Part shown: positions 31,590 through 39,488 of the stretch, piece after piece | How positions within the stretch are numbered: the first letter of the stretch is position 1 | Layout: every line of letters starts with the position of its first letter | DNA from: Oscillospiraceae bacterium | Lineage (GTDB): Bacteria; Bacillota; Clostridia; Oscillospirales; Oscillospiraceae | DNA: 64,000 nt | Assembly: GCA_020025425.1 (NCBI GenBank) | Contig: JAHHSD010000001.1 | Span: 61,517 to 125,516, forward strand | Direction: 5' to 3' | Notes under the pieces: generated by a model | Databases searched by the model: none | What the model was told of the DNA's origin: nothing | The model's input: the letters and a program-made list of their open reading frames with translations, nothing else | Program-made: the position numbers and the translations under genes

Positions 31590-32891
31590 TTACATTGTGT
31601 ACAGGATGGCGCGCACCAGGACATAGAGGAAGGTGATGATCGTCAGGACCCAGCCGTTTGCCAGCATGGCCTTGATGTTCTTGGAGCGGGCCAGACCCAT
31701 CTGGCCGACCATGTCCACGGTGGGGGTGACGAAGAAGGTGACCTGGCAGGCGACCAGGACGACCATGGCCCAGATGGACATATCAATGTGCAGGGACTCT
31801 ACCATGGGCAGGAACAGCTCGTGGGTGATCTGGGCCTGGGCCACACCGGTGCCGGAGATGCCGAACACGCCCACAGCGGCAGTCAGCATCAGGAAGACCA
31901 CCTCGCCGCCCACATCGATCAGGGGCTTGATCAGCTCGCACACAGCGTTGAAGGCGCCGGAGGCGCTGACGTAGTTGAGGAAGGGGTCGAACAGGACGAA
32001 CATGAAGAACATCCAGAACATCTTGGAGCCGCCGGTGATCATGGCGGACAGGGAGTCCTTGAAGGACAGGCCGCCCACCAGACCGACCACGATGGAGGCG
32101 ACCATCATGACCAGGATGGCGTAGCTGGCGCCGGCCTTTGCGAACAGGCCGTAGACCATCATGACCGCCATAACCACCAGGAACGCAACGGTGGCCCGCT
32201 TGCAGCGTGCATCGGGAACGAAATCAACAGCCTCGGCGTCGGCCTCGCTGTATGCCTCCTTGCCCTCAGTCTTGCGCTGGGTGCGGCAGGCCATGAAGAA
32301 GGTGGAGCCCCAGACGATGATGGCCAGGGGGATACCGGCCTGGATCATAAACTCGCCGTAGCTCAGGCCGGTCAGGCCGGTGATGGTGACCACAGGGGGC
32401 ACGAAGGGGCCGATATACAGGCCGGTAGCGCCTGCGCCGTGGAGGATGACGCCCAGGGTGGAGGGGGTCAGGCCCACGCTGGCCACAATGGGGATCAGGA
32501 TGGGGGCGATGATGGCGTTGGAGCCAGCCAGGGTGCCCAGCAGGGCAACCATGAGGGTAGAGGTGAACATGGAAATCAGAATGGCCATCTTCTTGCTCTT
32601 CAGCTTAAACTTGTTGACCACGGTGAAAACCAGGTTATGAGCAACATGGGTGCGGGATAGAATCTCGGCCAGGCCGGAGCCCAGCACGATGATGAAGCCG
32701 ATCAGGGCACAGAAAGAGCCCAGGGATTTGCTGATGGTGTTTGCGAAGCCGGTAATGGACTCCCCCGTCAGAACCGCACCCAGGATGACACATAGCAGGA
32801 CGGCGACGTTCATGTCCTTGCCCATCATCATCAGTACGATGTAGAGAAGCAGCGGGAGGAATCCCCACAGAGGATTCAGGTCGAAAATCAT
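31590..32891 (-). CDS. Ion-transporter-superfamily permease (NhaC/DcuC/GntP-like)
   Basis: Membrane protein of 433 residues with about eleven to twelve helices. Features typical of the superfamily are the reentrant motifs LAGSNAIIAPILIPIVASVG (about 119-138), HGAGATGLYIGPFVPP, and in the second half GISGTGVAQAQITHELFLP. I cannot fix the subfamily; sodium/proton antiporters and carboxylate or peptide permeases share this layout. The soluble central loop (about 200-230) is acidic. Its position between rpiR and two amide-cleaving enzymes favours a role as uptake system for the operon's substrate. Confidence 0.75.
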   Translation of the reverse strand: MIFDLNPLWGFLPLLLYIVLMMMGKDMNVAVLLCVILGAVLTGESITGFANTISKSLGSFCALIGFIIVLGSGLAEILSRTHVAHNLVFTVVNKFKLKSKKMAILISMFTSTLMVALLGTLAGSNAIIAPILIPIVASVGLTPSTLGVILHGAGATGLYIGPFVPPVVTITGLTGLSYGEFMIQAGIPLAIIVWGSTFFMACRTQRKTEGKEAYSEADAEAVDFVPDARCKRATVAFLVVMAVMMVYGLFAKAGASYAILVMMVASIVVGLVGGLSFKDSLSAMITGGSKMFWMFFMFVLFDPFLNYVSASGAFNAVCELIKPLIDVGGEVVFLMLTAAVGVFGISGTGVAQAQITHELFLPMVESLHIDMSIWAMVVLVACQVTFFVTPTVDMVGQMGLARSKNIKAMLANGWVLTIITFLYVLVRAILYTM

Positions 32892-33009
32892 TTACATTCC
32901 ATCTCCTTTTAGCATGATGCTGCCGAGGCAGCATTATTTCTGTGCCGCAGGCGGCCGGCCCTCCTGTCAAACACAAAAACACAACACATACGCGGCAAAA
33001 AGCCGCCCT

Positions 33010-33867
33010 TTACAGGTAAATACCGTGCTCCAGGGCAATTTTGTCCTGGTCCTCCATTCGCTTTAAGGTCTGCTGGGAGTTCTGGCGCCCCAGTGCGGTA
33101 ATAAAGCTGCTGCACAGGGTAATTGCCGCCACGGGAGAAAAGTTTCCGCCATTGGATGCCAGCAGAACTTCTGTGGATTTCATCGCGATGGGGGATGTAA
33201 GGGAATCCGTAATTGTGACAACGGGGCTGGAAATCTGATGAAAATAGGAGACGAGCTCATAGGAGGACTTGGTGTACCGGGAATAGGAGATCAGCACCAG
33301 ACAGTCCTCCGCCCCCGCATCACACAGCACGCAGGGGAGCTCGCTGGTGGCGGTGGAGAGCAGGCGCACGTTCCCATACATCTGGCTGAGCATGAAGGCC
33401 AGATAATAGGCCACCGAGTAGGAGGAGCGGAAGCCCGCGATATAGATGGTCCGCGCCTTGGAGAGCAGCTCGCAGGAGCGGAAAAAGCTCTCCTGAAGCT
33501 GGGGGGCGCAGAGCTCCGCCAGCTGCTGGGTGTTGTTCTGGATGGTCCACTCCAGCACGTTCCGGGCCGAGGCCCCCGCCGGCGTCTCGCTGCGCAGCAG
33601 GGATTTCAGCTGTCCGAAGGGGACCCACTTGCGCTGGTGCTCATAGGCGCTGCGCTGAAGCTCGGGATAGCCCTGGAACTCCAGCTGCCGGGCGAAGCGG
33701 GTGATGGTGGCGGGGCTGACCCCCGTCTTTTCGCTGAACTGGTTGATGTTCATAAACGCCATGTCGTCCGGATGCTCGATGATGTAATCGGCCAGGGTTT
33801 TATGTCTTTTGGAGAGGCTGTCGTATTTGGCCCGGATTTGTGTAATGATGTCTTTGAGCTGTTCCAT
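33010..33867 (-). CDS. RpiR/MurR-family transcriptional regulator, copy 2
   Basis: Regulator of 285 residues: HTH_6 domain at about 1-78 (NINQFSEKTGVSPATITRFARQLEF) and SIS domain at about 115-250 (ARTIYIAGFRSSYSVAYYLAF and DCLVLISYSRYTKSSYELVSY). The ATG at 33867 has an AAGGAGG site; the frame is open 44 codons further, but these lack initiation signals and overlap the gene upstream. It is the second gene of its operon, behind a small membrane protein gene whose promoter carries TGAAA-type palindromes, so autoregulation is likely. Confidence 0.9.
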   Translation of the reverse strand: MEQLKDIITQIRAKYDSLSKRHKTLADYIIEHPDDMAFMNINQFSEKTGVSPATITRFARQLEFQGYPELQRSAYEHQRKWVPFGQLKSLLRSETPAGASARNVLEWTIQNNTQQLAELCAPQLQESFFRSCELLSKARTIYIAGFRSSYSVAYYLAFMLSQMYGNVRLLSTATSELPCVLCDAGAEDCLVLISYSRYTKSSYELVSYFHQISSPVVTITDSLTSPIAMKSTEVLLASNGGNFSPVAAITLCSSFITALGRQNSQQTLKRMEDQDKIALEHGIYL

Positions 33868-33898
33868 CAGGCCCAGCCTCCTTTTCAGCAATGAACGC

Positions 33899-34414
33899 TT
33901 ATTTGGTGTTGCGCACCAATCTGCTGTTGGTGCGGTAGAACCGGGGCTCACGGGCCTGCTTGCCCTTGAACTGGGCCAGCTGACCGCGGTAGTACTCAAT
34001 CTTGCAGTTCAGGAAGAACAGCAGGGAGCTGCCCACCAGGACAGCGGCGGCCAGGCCGTAGAACAGGACGGACCAGGGAGCGGTATTTTCCCGGTAGAGG
34101 AAACAGGTGGCGGCAAACTGGATAAGGACCACCGCCATGTTGACCTGCATGACCATCATGGCGCCCTGGATATGTCCCCGGGTGCCCAGGAAGGCCAGCG
34201 CGATCAGCGCCGCCCCGCCCAGCAGGGCAAAGGGGAGCTGCTGCGGCCCGTAGGCGTGCGTCAGCAGGCCGATGGCCCGGTCCACAATAACAATGAGGGC
34301 CCAGGCCCCCATAATTCCCTGTATCATACGATGTGCTTTCTGAAAGGCGGGATCGGCCGCCTGTGCAGCCCGGATCTTCTGGATCAGGGACATACTGGTT
34401 TGATTGGAACGCAT
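33899..34414 (-). CDS. Small membrane protein of unknown function, first gene of the RpiR operon
   Basis: Protein of 171 residues with four hydrophobic helices (about 30-52, 59-76, 84-104 and 112-135), a short N-terminal cytoplasmic helix and a basic C-terminal tail (KGKQAREPRFYRTNSRLVRN). I do not recognise a family. It is promoter-proximal, 31 bases upstream of rpiR, and so shares its control. It could be an accessory to the permease, but nothing in the sequence shows this. Confidence 0.75.
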   Translation of the reverse strand: MRSNQTSMSLIQKIRAAQAADPAFQKAHRMIQGIMGAWALIVIVDRAIGLLTHAYGPQQLPFALLGGAALIALAFLGTRGHIQGAMMVMQVNMAVVLIQFAATCFLYRENTAPWSVLFYGLAAAVLVGSSLLFFLNCKIEYYRGQLAQFKGKQAREPRFYRTNSRLVRNTK

Positions 34415-34447
34415 CAGGATACCTCCGCTCTTTTTCGATGTGCGTTC

Positions 34448-34506
34448 ATTGTATCAAAATGAAAATATATTTTCAACACGTGAAACAATATGAAAATATC
34501 GCTTCA
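34448..34506 (-). promoter_or_regulatory. Promoter with overlapping RpiR-type palindromes
   Basis: On the minus strand TTGAAA (34476-34471) and TACAAT (34453-34448) have a 17-base spacer. The perfect palindrome TGAAAATATATTTTCA (34460-34475) covers the -35 and spacer; a second, TGAAAATATCGCTTCA, lies at 34491-34506, about three helical turns away. TGAAA/TTTCA arms are typical of RpiR operators. Confidence 0.7.
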
Positions 34507-34560
34507 TTTTAGTCATTATGAACAAGGGTTTCCCTGATATTTACAGTTCCGTCTGGGGAC

Positions 34561-34588
34561 TTGACAATCCCTGAAAACCGGATACAAT
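34561..34588 (+). promoter_or_regulatory. Sigma-A promoter of the DUF3870 gene
   Basis: TTGACA (34561-34566) and TACAAT (34583-34588) with 16-base spacing, about 32 bases before the GTG start. Confidence 0.75.
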
Positions 34589-34619
34589 GAAGCCCTGAGC
34601 ATAAAGGAGGAGGGACGCT

Positions 34620-35387
34620 GTGAAATTTGCGCAGGATGTGATTTTTGCCGCCGGCATGGCCGCCCCCACCGCCTCCACCCCCATTGCGGTGCAGTATGAC
34701 CTGTTGCTGGTGACCTTCACCTTCCGCCAGGGGGACGGGATCATCCTGGACGCCGAGGCCAACATGGTCTGCGACATCACCAGCAGCTATCTGCGGACCC
34801 TGCTGGTGGGACGGTGCATCTACACCGACCTGCCAAAAATTTTGGAACAGATCCAGAATACCTATTTAGGTCTGAGTCAGCGGGCCCTGCTGGTGTGTAT
34901 GAAGGACGCTTACAATAAAATCTGCGAGCGCAGAAGCGATCTTTCCCTTTCCGGCAAAGGTGCGGTTGACAAATCCCACAAAGCTCAATATAATAATTCC
35001 TGTAAAGTATGGCAGGATGGAGAAATGATGGAGATAAATCAGTTTCCGCCCAACGCCATCTGCGTGGTGGGCCTTTCCAAAACAGGCAGCCGCAACCCCA
35101 TTACCAAGGTCCACCAGTCTCTGGTGGCCTCTATGATCGTCGACCCCGTCTCGGGCCGGATCTACGCGGCCGAGTTCAACACGGTGTGTCACCTGACCAA
35201 CGCCTTTCTCACCGATCTGATCGTGGGCCGCAGCCTGTGCACCGACCTGCCCCAGATGATCGAAGAGATCCAGGCCCGCTACCTGGGCGACTCCCGCCGG
35301 GCCATCGTCTCCATTTTGAAGGACGCCCAGAACAAGCTGCTCACCTACATGCAGTCCCGGGACGGTCAGCCGCCCCATACAAGTTAA
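34620..35387 (+). CDS. Tandem-duplicated DUF3870 protein
   Basis: Cytoplasmic protein of 255 residues made of two DUF3870-like domains (about 1-108 and 140-250) joined by a polar linker. The halves share LLVGRCIYTDLPKILEQIQNTYLG / LIVGRSLCTDLPQMIEEIQARYLG-type segments and a closing RAxxxxxKDAxNK motif. DUF3870 is normally a single domain of about 100 residues of unknown function, often coded near hydantoinase or amidohydrolase genes; here a D-aminoacylase follows. Start is GTG at 34620 behind AAAGGAGG. Domain 1 departs more from the family pattern than domain 2, so it may have lost a function. Confidence 0.8.
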   Translation: MKFAQDVIFAAGMAAPTASTPIAVQYDLLLVTFTFRQGDGIILDAEANMVCDITSSYLRTLLVGRCIYTDLPKILEQIQNTYLGLSQRALLVCMKDAYNKICERRSDLSLSGKGAVDKSHKAQYNNSCKVWQDGEMMEINQFPPNAICVVGLSKTGSRNPITKVHQSLVASMIVDPVSGRIYAAEFNTVCHLTNAFLTDLIVGRSLCTDLPQMIEEIQARYLGDSRRAIVSILKDAQNKLLTYMQSRDGQPPHTS

Positions 35388-35438
35388 AACTTCAGATTTT
35401 ATTCGTGAAGGCGGGTCCCCCCCTCTTTCAGCCGAATA

Positions 35439-35493
35439 GGGTCCTATGAAGGCGCCAGCAGACCTGCTGACGTATTTCATGGGGCCCTTTTTT
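35439..35493 (+). terminator. Hairpin with U-run between DUF3870 gene and D-aminoacylase (terminator or attenuator)
   Basis: GGGTCCTATGAA (35439-35450) pairs with TTCATGGGGCCC (35476-35487, two G-U pairs), followed by TTTTTT. The loop holds a smaller AGCAG/CTGCT stem. It ends about 30 bases before the D-aminoacylase start. Confidence 0.7.
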
Positions 35494-35523
35494 ATATTTT
35501 TTGGACAGAATCGAGGTATGATG

Positions 35524-37113
35524 ATGTATCAGTATGTATTGAAAGGCGGCCAGATCGCCGACGGCACCGGCAATCCCCTGTATGCCGGAGATGTATGTAT
35601 CCAGGACGGAAAAATCGCGGCCATCGTCCCCAGCTTCCACGGGGAGTGCGACCATGTGCTGGATGTGACCGGAAAGACCATCGCCCCCGGCTTTATCGAC
35701 ATCCACACCCACTCCGACACGGTCCCCCTGACCCCCGGTCTCAACCCGGAGAGCAAGCTCTACCAGGGCATTACCCTGGAAATCACCGGCAACTGCGGTA
35801 TCTCCCACCTGCCCGTTCCCCCCGACCGGCGGGAGGCCCAGTCCCAGTACTACAACACCCTGCTCCCGGCCAGCATGCCCTATGTGGAGCTGGTGGACGA
35901 GTCGGTGTCGGATTACGCCGAGCACGTGGCTCAGAACCCGCCCGCCGCAAACTACGGCGTGCTCATCGGCCACGGCACCCTGCGCGGGGCCGTGATGGGC
36001 TTCGACATGCGGGACCCCACCCCCCAGGAGCAGAAGGAGATGGAGGAGCTGCTGGCCCGCAACCTGGACGAGGGCGCCTTCGGCATGTCTCTGGGCCTGA
36101 TCTATCCCCCCAGCAGCTTTGCCAAGCTGGAGGAGCTGGTGGGCCTGGCCAAGGTGCTGGCCGACCGGGACTGCATCCTGGCGGTCCACATGCGCAACGA
36201 GAGCGATCGGGTCTTTGAGGCGGTGGAGGAGATGCTGGAGGTGGCCCGGCTCTCCGGCGTCCACCTGGAGATCTCCCACCTGAAGCTGATGGGCCGGGCC
36301 CAGTGGGGCCGCACAGACGAGCTGCTCCAGCGCCTGGACCGGGCCCGCCGGGAGGGCATCAAGGTCACCTGCGACCAGTACCCCTACAACGCCAGTTCCA
36401 CCGGCCTGTCCGCCCTGGCCCCGGGCTGGGCCCACGACGGCGGCGTGTCCAAGCTGACCGAGCGGTGCAAGGCCCCCTCCCAGCAGCTGCTCCATGACAT
36501 CCAGGCGGAGATGGACCGCCGGGGCGGTCCCGCTGCCGTCCTGCTGGTGGGCACCAACGGCCGTCTGCCCGAGTGCCAGGGCAAGACTTTGGAGGAGATC
36601 TCCGCCATGTGGAACGTCACCCCCGCCCAGGCTGCCGCCTCCTGCCTGGCCCAGTGCGAGAGCGCCGTGTCCTGCATCTATTTCACCATGGATTTTGAGG
36701 ACGTCTGCAACATTATGAAGGACATGAATATCGCTGTGGGCAGCGACGGCGTGGGCCACTCCTATGAGCAGGCGGCCAAGTTCTGCCACCACCCCCGCAG
36801 CTTCGGCACCTTCCCCCGCTTCCTCCAGACGGTGCGGGAGCGAAACCTGATGCCCCTGGAGAAGGCGGTCTACAAGATGACCGGTCTGCCCGCCTCCATT
36901 CTGGGTCTGAAGGACCGGGGCGTGATCAAGGAGGGCCTGTGCGCCGACCTGACCGTCTTTGACTGGAACCGGGTAGCCGACCGGTCCACCTACACCAAAT
37001 CCGCTGTCAAGCCGGCGGGCATCGAATACGTCTTTGTGGCCGGCCAGCTGAGCCTGGACCAGGGGGAGCAGACCTCCGCCCGGGCAGGCAGGGTGCTGCG
37101 CCATGGCCTGTAA
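35524..37113 (+). CDS. N-acyl-D-amino-acid deacylase (D-aminoacylase family)
   Basis: Amidohydrolase-superfamily enzyme of about 529 residues, removing acyl groups from N-acyl-D-amino acids by family knowledge. It opens with QYVLKGGQIADGTGNP and the metal motif GFIDIHTHSD, followed by ITGNCGIS (with the family's metal-bridging Cys), GHGTLR, MRNES, EISHLK and the late Asp motif VGSDGVG. Three ATGs stand in a row (35518, 35521, 35524); a GAGGT site best fits the third. No signal peptide is present. It is followed 25 bases later by a serine hydrolase gene. Confidence 0.9.
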   Translation: MYQYVLKGGQIADGTGNPLYAGDVCIQDGKIAAIVPSFHGECDHVLDVTGKTIAPGFIDIHTHSDTVPLTPGLNPESKLYQGITLEITGNCGISHLPVPPDRREAQSQYYNTLLPASMPYVELVDESVSDYAEHVAQNPPAANYGVLIGHGTLRGAVMGFDMRDPTPQEQKEMEELLARNLDEGAFGMSLGLIYPPSSFAKLEELVGLAKVLADRDCILAVHMRNESDRVFEAVEEMLEVARLSGVHLEISHLKLMGRAQWGRTDELLQRLDRARREGIKVTCDQYPYNASSTGLSALAPGWAHDGGVSKLTERCKAPSQQLLHDIQAEMDRRGGPAAVLLVGTNGRLPECQGKTLEEISAMWNVTPAQAAASCLAQCESAVSCIYFTMDFEDVCNIMKDMNIAVGSDGVGHSYEQAAKFCHHPRSFGTFPRFLQTVRERNLMPLEKAVYKMTGLPASILGLKDRGVIKEGLCADLTVFDWNRVADRSTYTKSAVKPAGIEYVFVAGQLSLDQGEQTSARAGRVLRHGL

Positions 37114-37138
37114 TGATAAGGAAAAGGAGAACCATATT

Positions 37139-37969
37139 ATGAATCAGATCCCTCAGCAAGCCATTCTGGACCTTTTGGCCGATATGCGCGGCATTGCCGG
37201 CCTGTACATCCACGTTCTGGACACCGACGAGGTCTTTGAGCTGAACCCCTTCCACGTATTCCCCTCCGCCAGCGTCATCAAGATCCCCATGCTGGCCCTG
37301 CTGCTCAAGGACGTCCACGAGGGCCGGGTGAACTGGTCGGAGCGCCGGGCAATCGCCCCCAGCAACCGGGTGGGCGGCACCGGCATCCTGTGCGAGCTGG
37401 ACCAGGACTACGCCCCCACCATCGAGACCCTGGCCAAGCTGATGATCGTGCTCAGCGACAACATCGCCACCAACGAGATCATGGACATCGTGGGCATCGA
37501 CCGGGTGAACCAGTTCTGCCGGGACATGGGCTATGAGCACATCACCCTGATGCGGAAGATGCTGGATTTCGAGGCCATCCGCCAGGGCCGCAACAACTAC
37601 ATGTGCGCCGGTGAGACGGGCCGCCTGCTGGTCCAGATTGCCCGGGGCCAGTTCGTCTCCCCGGAGATCTCCCAGAAGATCGTGGAGATCATGGAGCACC
37701 AGCAGTGCCGCAACAAGCTCCCCGCCCTGGTGCCCGCCGTCCCCTCCTACGCCCCCGAGGAGGACAAGAAGCACCTGAAGCCCGACACCGTGCTGGTGGC
37801 CAACAAGACCGGAGACCTCTTCGGCATTCAGCACGACGTGGGCATCTTCACCCTGCCCGACGGCCGCCGGTATGTGATCTCCATGTTTACCGGCGAGCTG
37901 GAGGACGACGCCCAGGGCATCCAGACCGTGGCCCAGGTCAGCAAGCTGGTCTATGACGCGCTGAAATAA
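37139..37969 (+). CDS. Cytoplasmic class A beta-lactamase-type serine hydrolase
   Basis: Serine hydrolase of 276 residues with the penicillin-binding fold motifs S45-V-I-K48, S106-D-N108 and K223-T-G225. There is no signal peptide, and the omega-loop ExxLN motif of true class A beta-lactamases is absent (the region reads RKMLDFEAIRQGRNN). It is therefore more likely a peptidase or amidase acting in the cytoplasm than an antibiotic-resistance enzyme. The ATG at 37139 has a GGAGAA site. Coding right after a D-aminoacylase suggests action on D-amino-acid peptides or esters; this is inference. Confidence 0.85.
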   Translation: MNQIPQQAILDLLADMRGIAGLYIHVLDTDEVFELNPFHVFPSASVIKIPMLALLLKDVHEGRVNWSERRAIAPSNRVGGTGILCELDQDYAPTIETLAKLMIVLSDNIATNEIMDIVGIDRVNQFCRDMGYEHITLMRKMLDFEAIRQGRNNYMCAGETGRLLVQIARGQFVSPEISQKIVEIMEHQQCRNKLPALVPAVPSYAPEEDKKHLKPDTVLVANKTGDLFGIQHDVGIFTLPDGRRYVISMFTGELEDDAQGIQTVAQVSKLVYDALK

Positions 37970-37980
37970 TTTCCCTCTCT

Positions 37981-38026
37981 ATCAGGCCCCCGGCACAGTC
38001 TGACTGTGCCGGGGGCCTGATTTTTC
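37981..38026 (+). terminator. Rho-independent terminator after the serine hydrolase gene
   Basis: A perfect 19-bp stem (37981-37999 with 38003-38021) around a CTG loop, followed by TTTTT. Confidence 0.93.
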
Positions 38027-38128
38027 TTATTTATATAAGGTATCCCTCCCCTTTGCCGCTCTGTAAAATTCCAAGTTTTTTTATGGTACAGCAAAGAATT
38101 TTCTATCGTTTTCTCCCCCTTATACCGC

Positions 38129-38134
38129 TACAAT
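38129..38134 (+). promoter_or_regulatory. Likely -10 element of the mgl operon
   Basis: TACAAT lies about 75 bases before the mglB ATG. No good -35 box is seen, which fits activation by the AraC-type response regulator coded downstream. AAAATTC (38065-38071) and GAATTTT (38096-38102) upstream form a loose inverted pair. No gene is seen in 38027-38209. Confidence 0.4.
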
Positions 38135-38209
38135 ATACTTGCCTGTCCTATCAAAGAAGATTGGGCACATCTTTCTCATAAAGAGGAAAAATTGATTGGA
38201 GGAAATCCC

Positions 38210-39334
38210 ATGAAAAAGAAATTAGCTCTTGCTCTTGCTGCTACTATGGCTTTCAGCATCTTTACCGGCTGCGGCCCCAAGGAGCCCGCTCCCGCCGGCA
38301 GCAGCAATCCCCCCGCCGTGTCCGGCTCTCAGTCCAAGCCTCAGACCTCTGATCTGAAGGCCGCTGTCTTCTATTACAACTTCGCCGATCCCTACATCAC
38401 CACCGTCCGCACCGCCATGGACAAGGAGCTGAAGGCTCTGGGCATTGAGCACCAGAACTTCGACGCCACCACCAACCAGGGCCTGCAGACCGACCAGGTC
38501 AACACCGCCATCACCGACGGCTACAACCTGCTGATCATCAACGTGGTGGATAATGCCGCTCCCGACGCCGCCCAGGCTATGGTCAACGCCGCCAAGGAGA
38601 AGAACATCCCCGTCATCCTCTTCAACCGCGAGGTCGATGACTCTGTCATCAAGTCCTATGAGGCTTCCGCCTTCGTCGGCACCGACGCCCCCGAGGCCGG
38701 CCACATGCAGGGCAAGATGATCGGCGAGTATCTGCTGGCCAACTATGACAAGTATGACCTGAACGGCGACGGCGAGATCTCCTACGTCATGTTCAAGGGC
38801 CAGGAGGGCAACGCCGAGGCCGAGGCCCGCACCCAGTACGCTGTTGAGGACGCCGATGCCATGCTCAAGGAGGCCGGCAAGCCCGCTCTGAAGTTCTATG
38901 ACGCCAAGAACGACAAGAAGTATCTGGTCGACCAGACCGGCGCTTGGGGCGCTCAGGCCGCCACTGACTACATGAGCGTCATCATGAGCGAGTACAACGA
39001 CGCCAACAAGAACATGGTCGAGCTGGTCATCGCCAACAACGACGGCATGGCCGAGGGCGCTATCTCCGCTCTGCAGGGCGTTGGCTTCAACAACGACGCC
39101 TCCAAGGCTATCCCTGTCTTCGGTGTTGACGCTCTGGCTTCCGCCTGCGAGAAGATCGACGCCGGTCAGATGGCCGGTACCGTCAAGCAGGACGGCGAGG
39201 CTATGGCCGCTACCATCGCTGCTCTGGTGAAGAACATCCAGAACGGTGCTGCCATCATGGACAACACCAGCAGCTACAACGTTGACGAGGGCGTGGCCAA
39301 GATCCGTGTCCCCTACGCTCTGTACACCAAGTAA
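38210..39334 (+). CDS. mglB: Galactose/glucose-type ABC transporter binding lipoprotein
   Basis: Sugar-binding lipoprotein of 374 residues. The signal peptide ends in FTGC (lipid Cys 21), followed by a Pro/Ser-rich linker. The body is a periplasmic binding protein type I fold with an EF-hand-like calcium loop DLNGDGEIS, as in MglB, and ANNDGMAEGAI and GVDALASACE motifs around the sugar site. Codon choice is strongly biased, indicating high expression. The ATG at 38210 has a TGGAGGA site. It heads the mglBAC operon; galactose is favoured because galK and galM lie nearby. Confidence 0.92.
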   Translation: MKKKLALALAATMAFSIFTGCGPKEPAPAGSSNPPAVSGSQSKPQTSDLKAAVFYYNFADPYITTVRTAMDKELKALGIEHQNFDATTNQGLQTDQVNTAITDGYNLLIINVVDNAAPDAAQAMVNAAKEKNIPVILFNREVDDSVIKSYEASAFVGTDAPEAGHMQGKMIGEYLLANYDKYDLNGDGEISYVMFKGQEGNAEAEARTQYAVEDADAMLKEAGKPALKFYDAKNDKKYLVDQTGAWGAQAATDYMSVIMSEYNDANKNMVELVIANNDGMAEGAISALQGVGFNNDASKAIPVFGVDALASACEKIDAGQMAGTVKQDGEAMAATIAALVKNIQNGAAIMDNTSSYNVDEGVAKIRVPYALYTK

Positions 39335-39373
39335 GAAGCAGCTGAATCAACCATTTAGCTCGAATGACAACGG

Positions 39374-39406
39374 TAAGCGGGGCTGCCGGCTCGGCAGCCC
39401 CGCTTA
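39374..39406 (+). promoter_or_regulatory. Intercistronic hairpin between mglB and mglA
   Basis: TAAGCGGGGCTGCCG (39374-39388) pairs exactly with CGGCAGCCCCGCTTA (39392-39406). No U-run follows, so it probably stabilises the binding-protein message and lowers mglA expression. Confidence 0.7.
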
Positions 39407-39488
39407 TACCGTGGAGCCTCTGCCCCTGTCCCTCAGCCCCTGGGAGGCGGAGGCAGCGGCTCCACAGATTGGAGAGAGGAGGAATCTT

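Noticed and set aside
32916..32935. Second sigma-54-like site (GGCACAGAAATAATGC on the minus strand) before the permease gene near 32940-32955, next to a small hairpin
   Set aside because: The GG-to-GC distance is two bases too long, which sigma-54 does not tolerate.
35428..37104. Long minus-strand frame opposite the D-aminoacylase gene
   Set aside because: Low-complexity mirror of a GC-rich gene, with no start signal.
37139..37969. Antibiotic-resistance beta-lactamase
   Set aside because: SxxK, SDN and KTG are present, but there is no signal peptide and no ExxLN omega-loop motif, so resistance is not supported.
39246..39488. Upstream extension of mglA into the mglB 3' end
   Set aside because: The ATG at 39489 has AGGAGG and begins the conserved ATPase N-terminus; the extension covers a hairpin and mglB codons out of frame.
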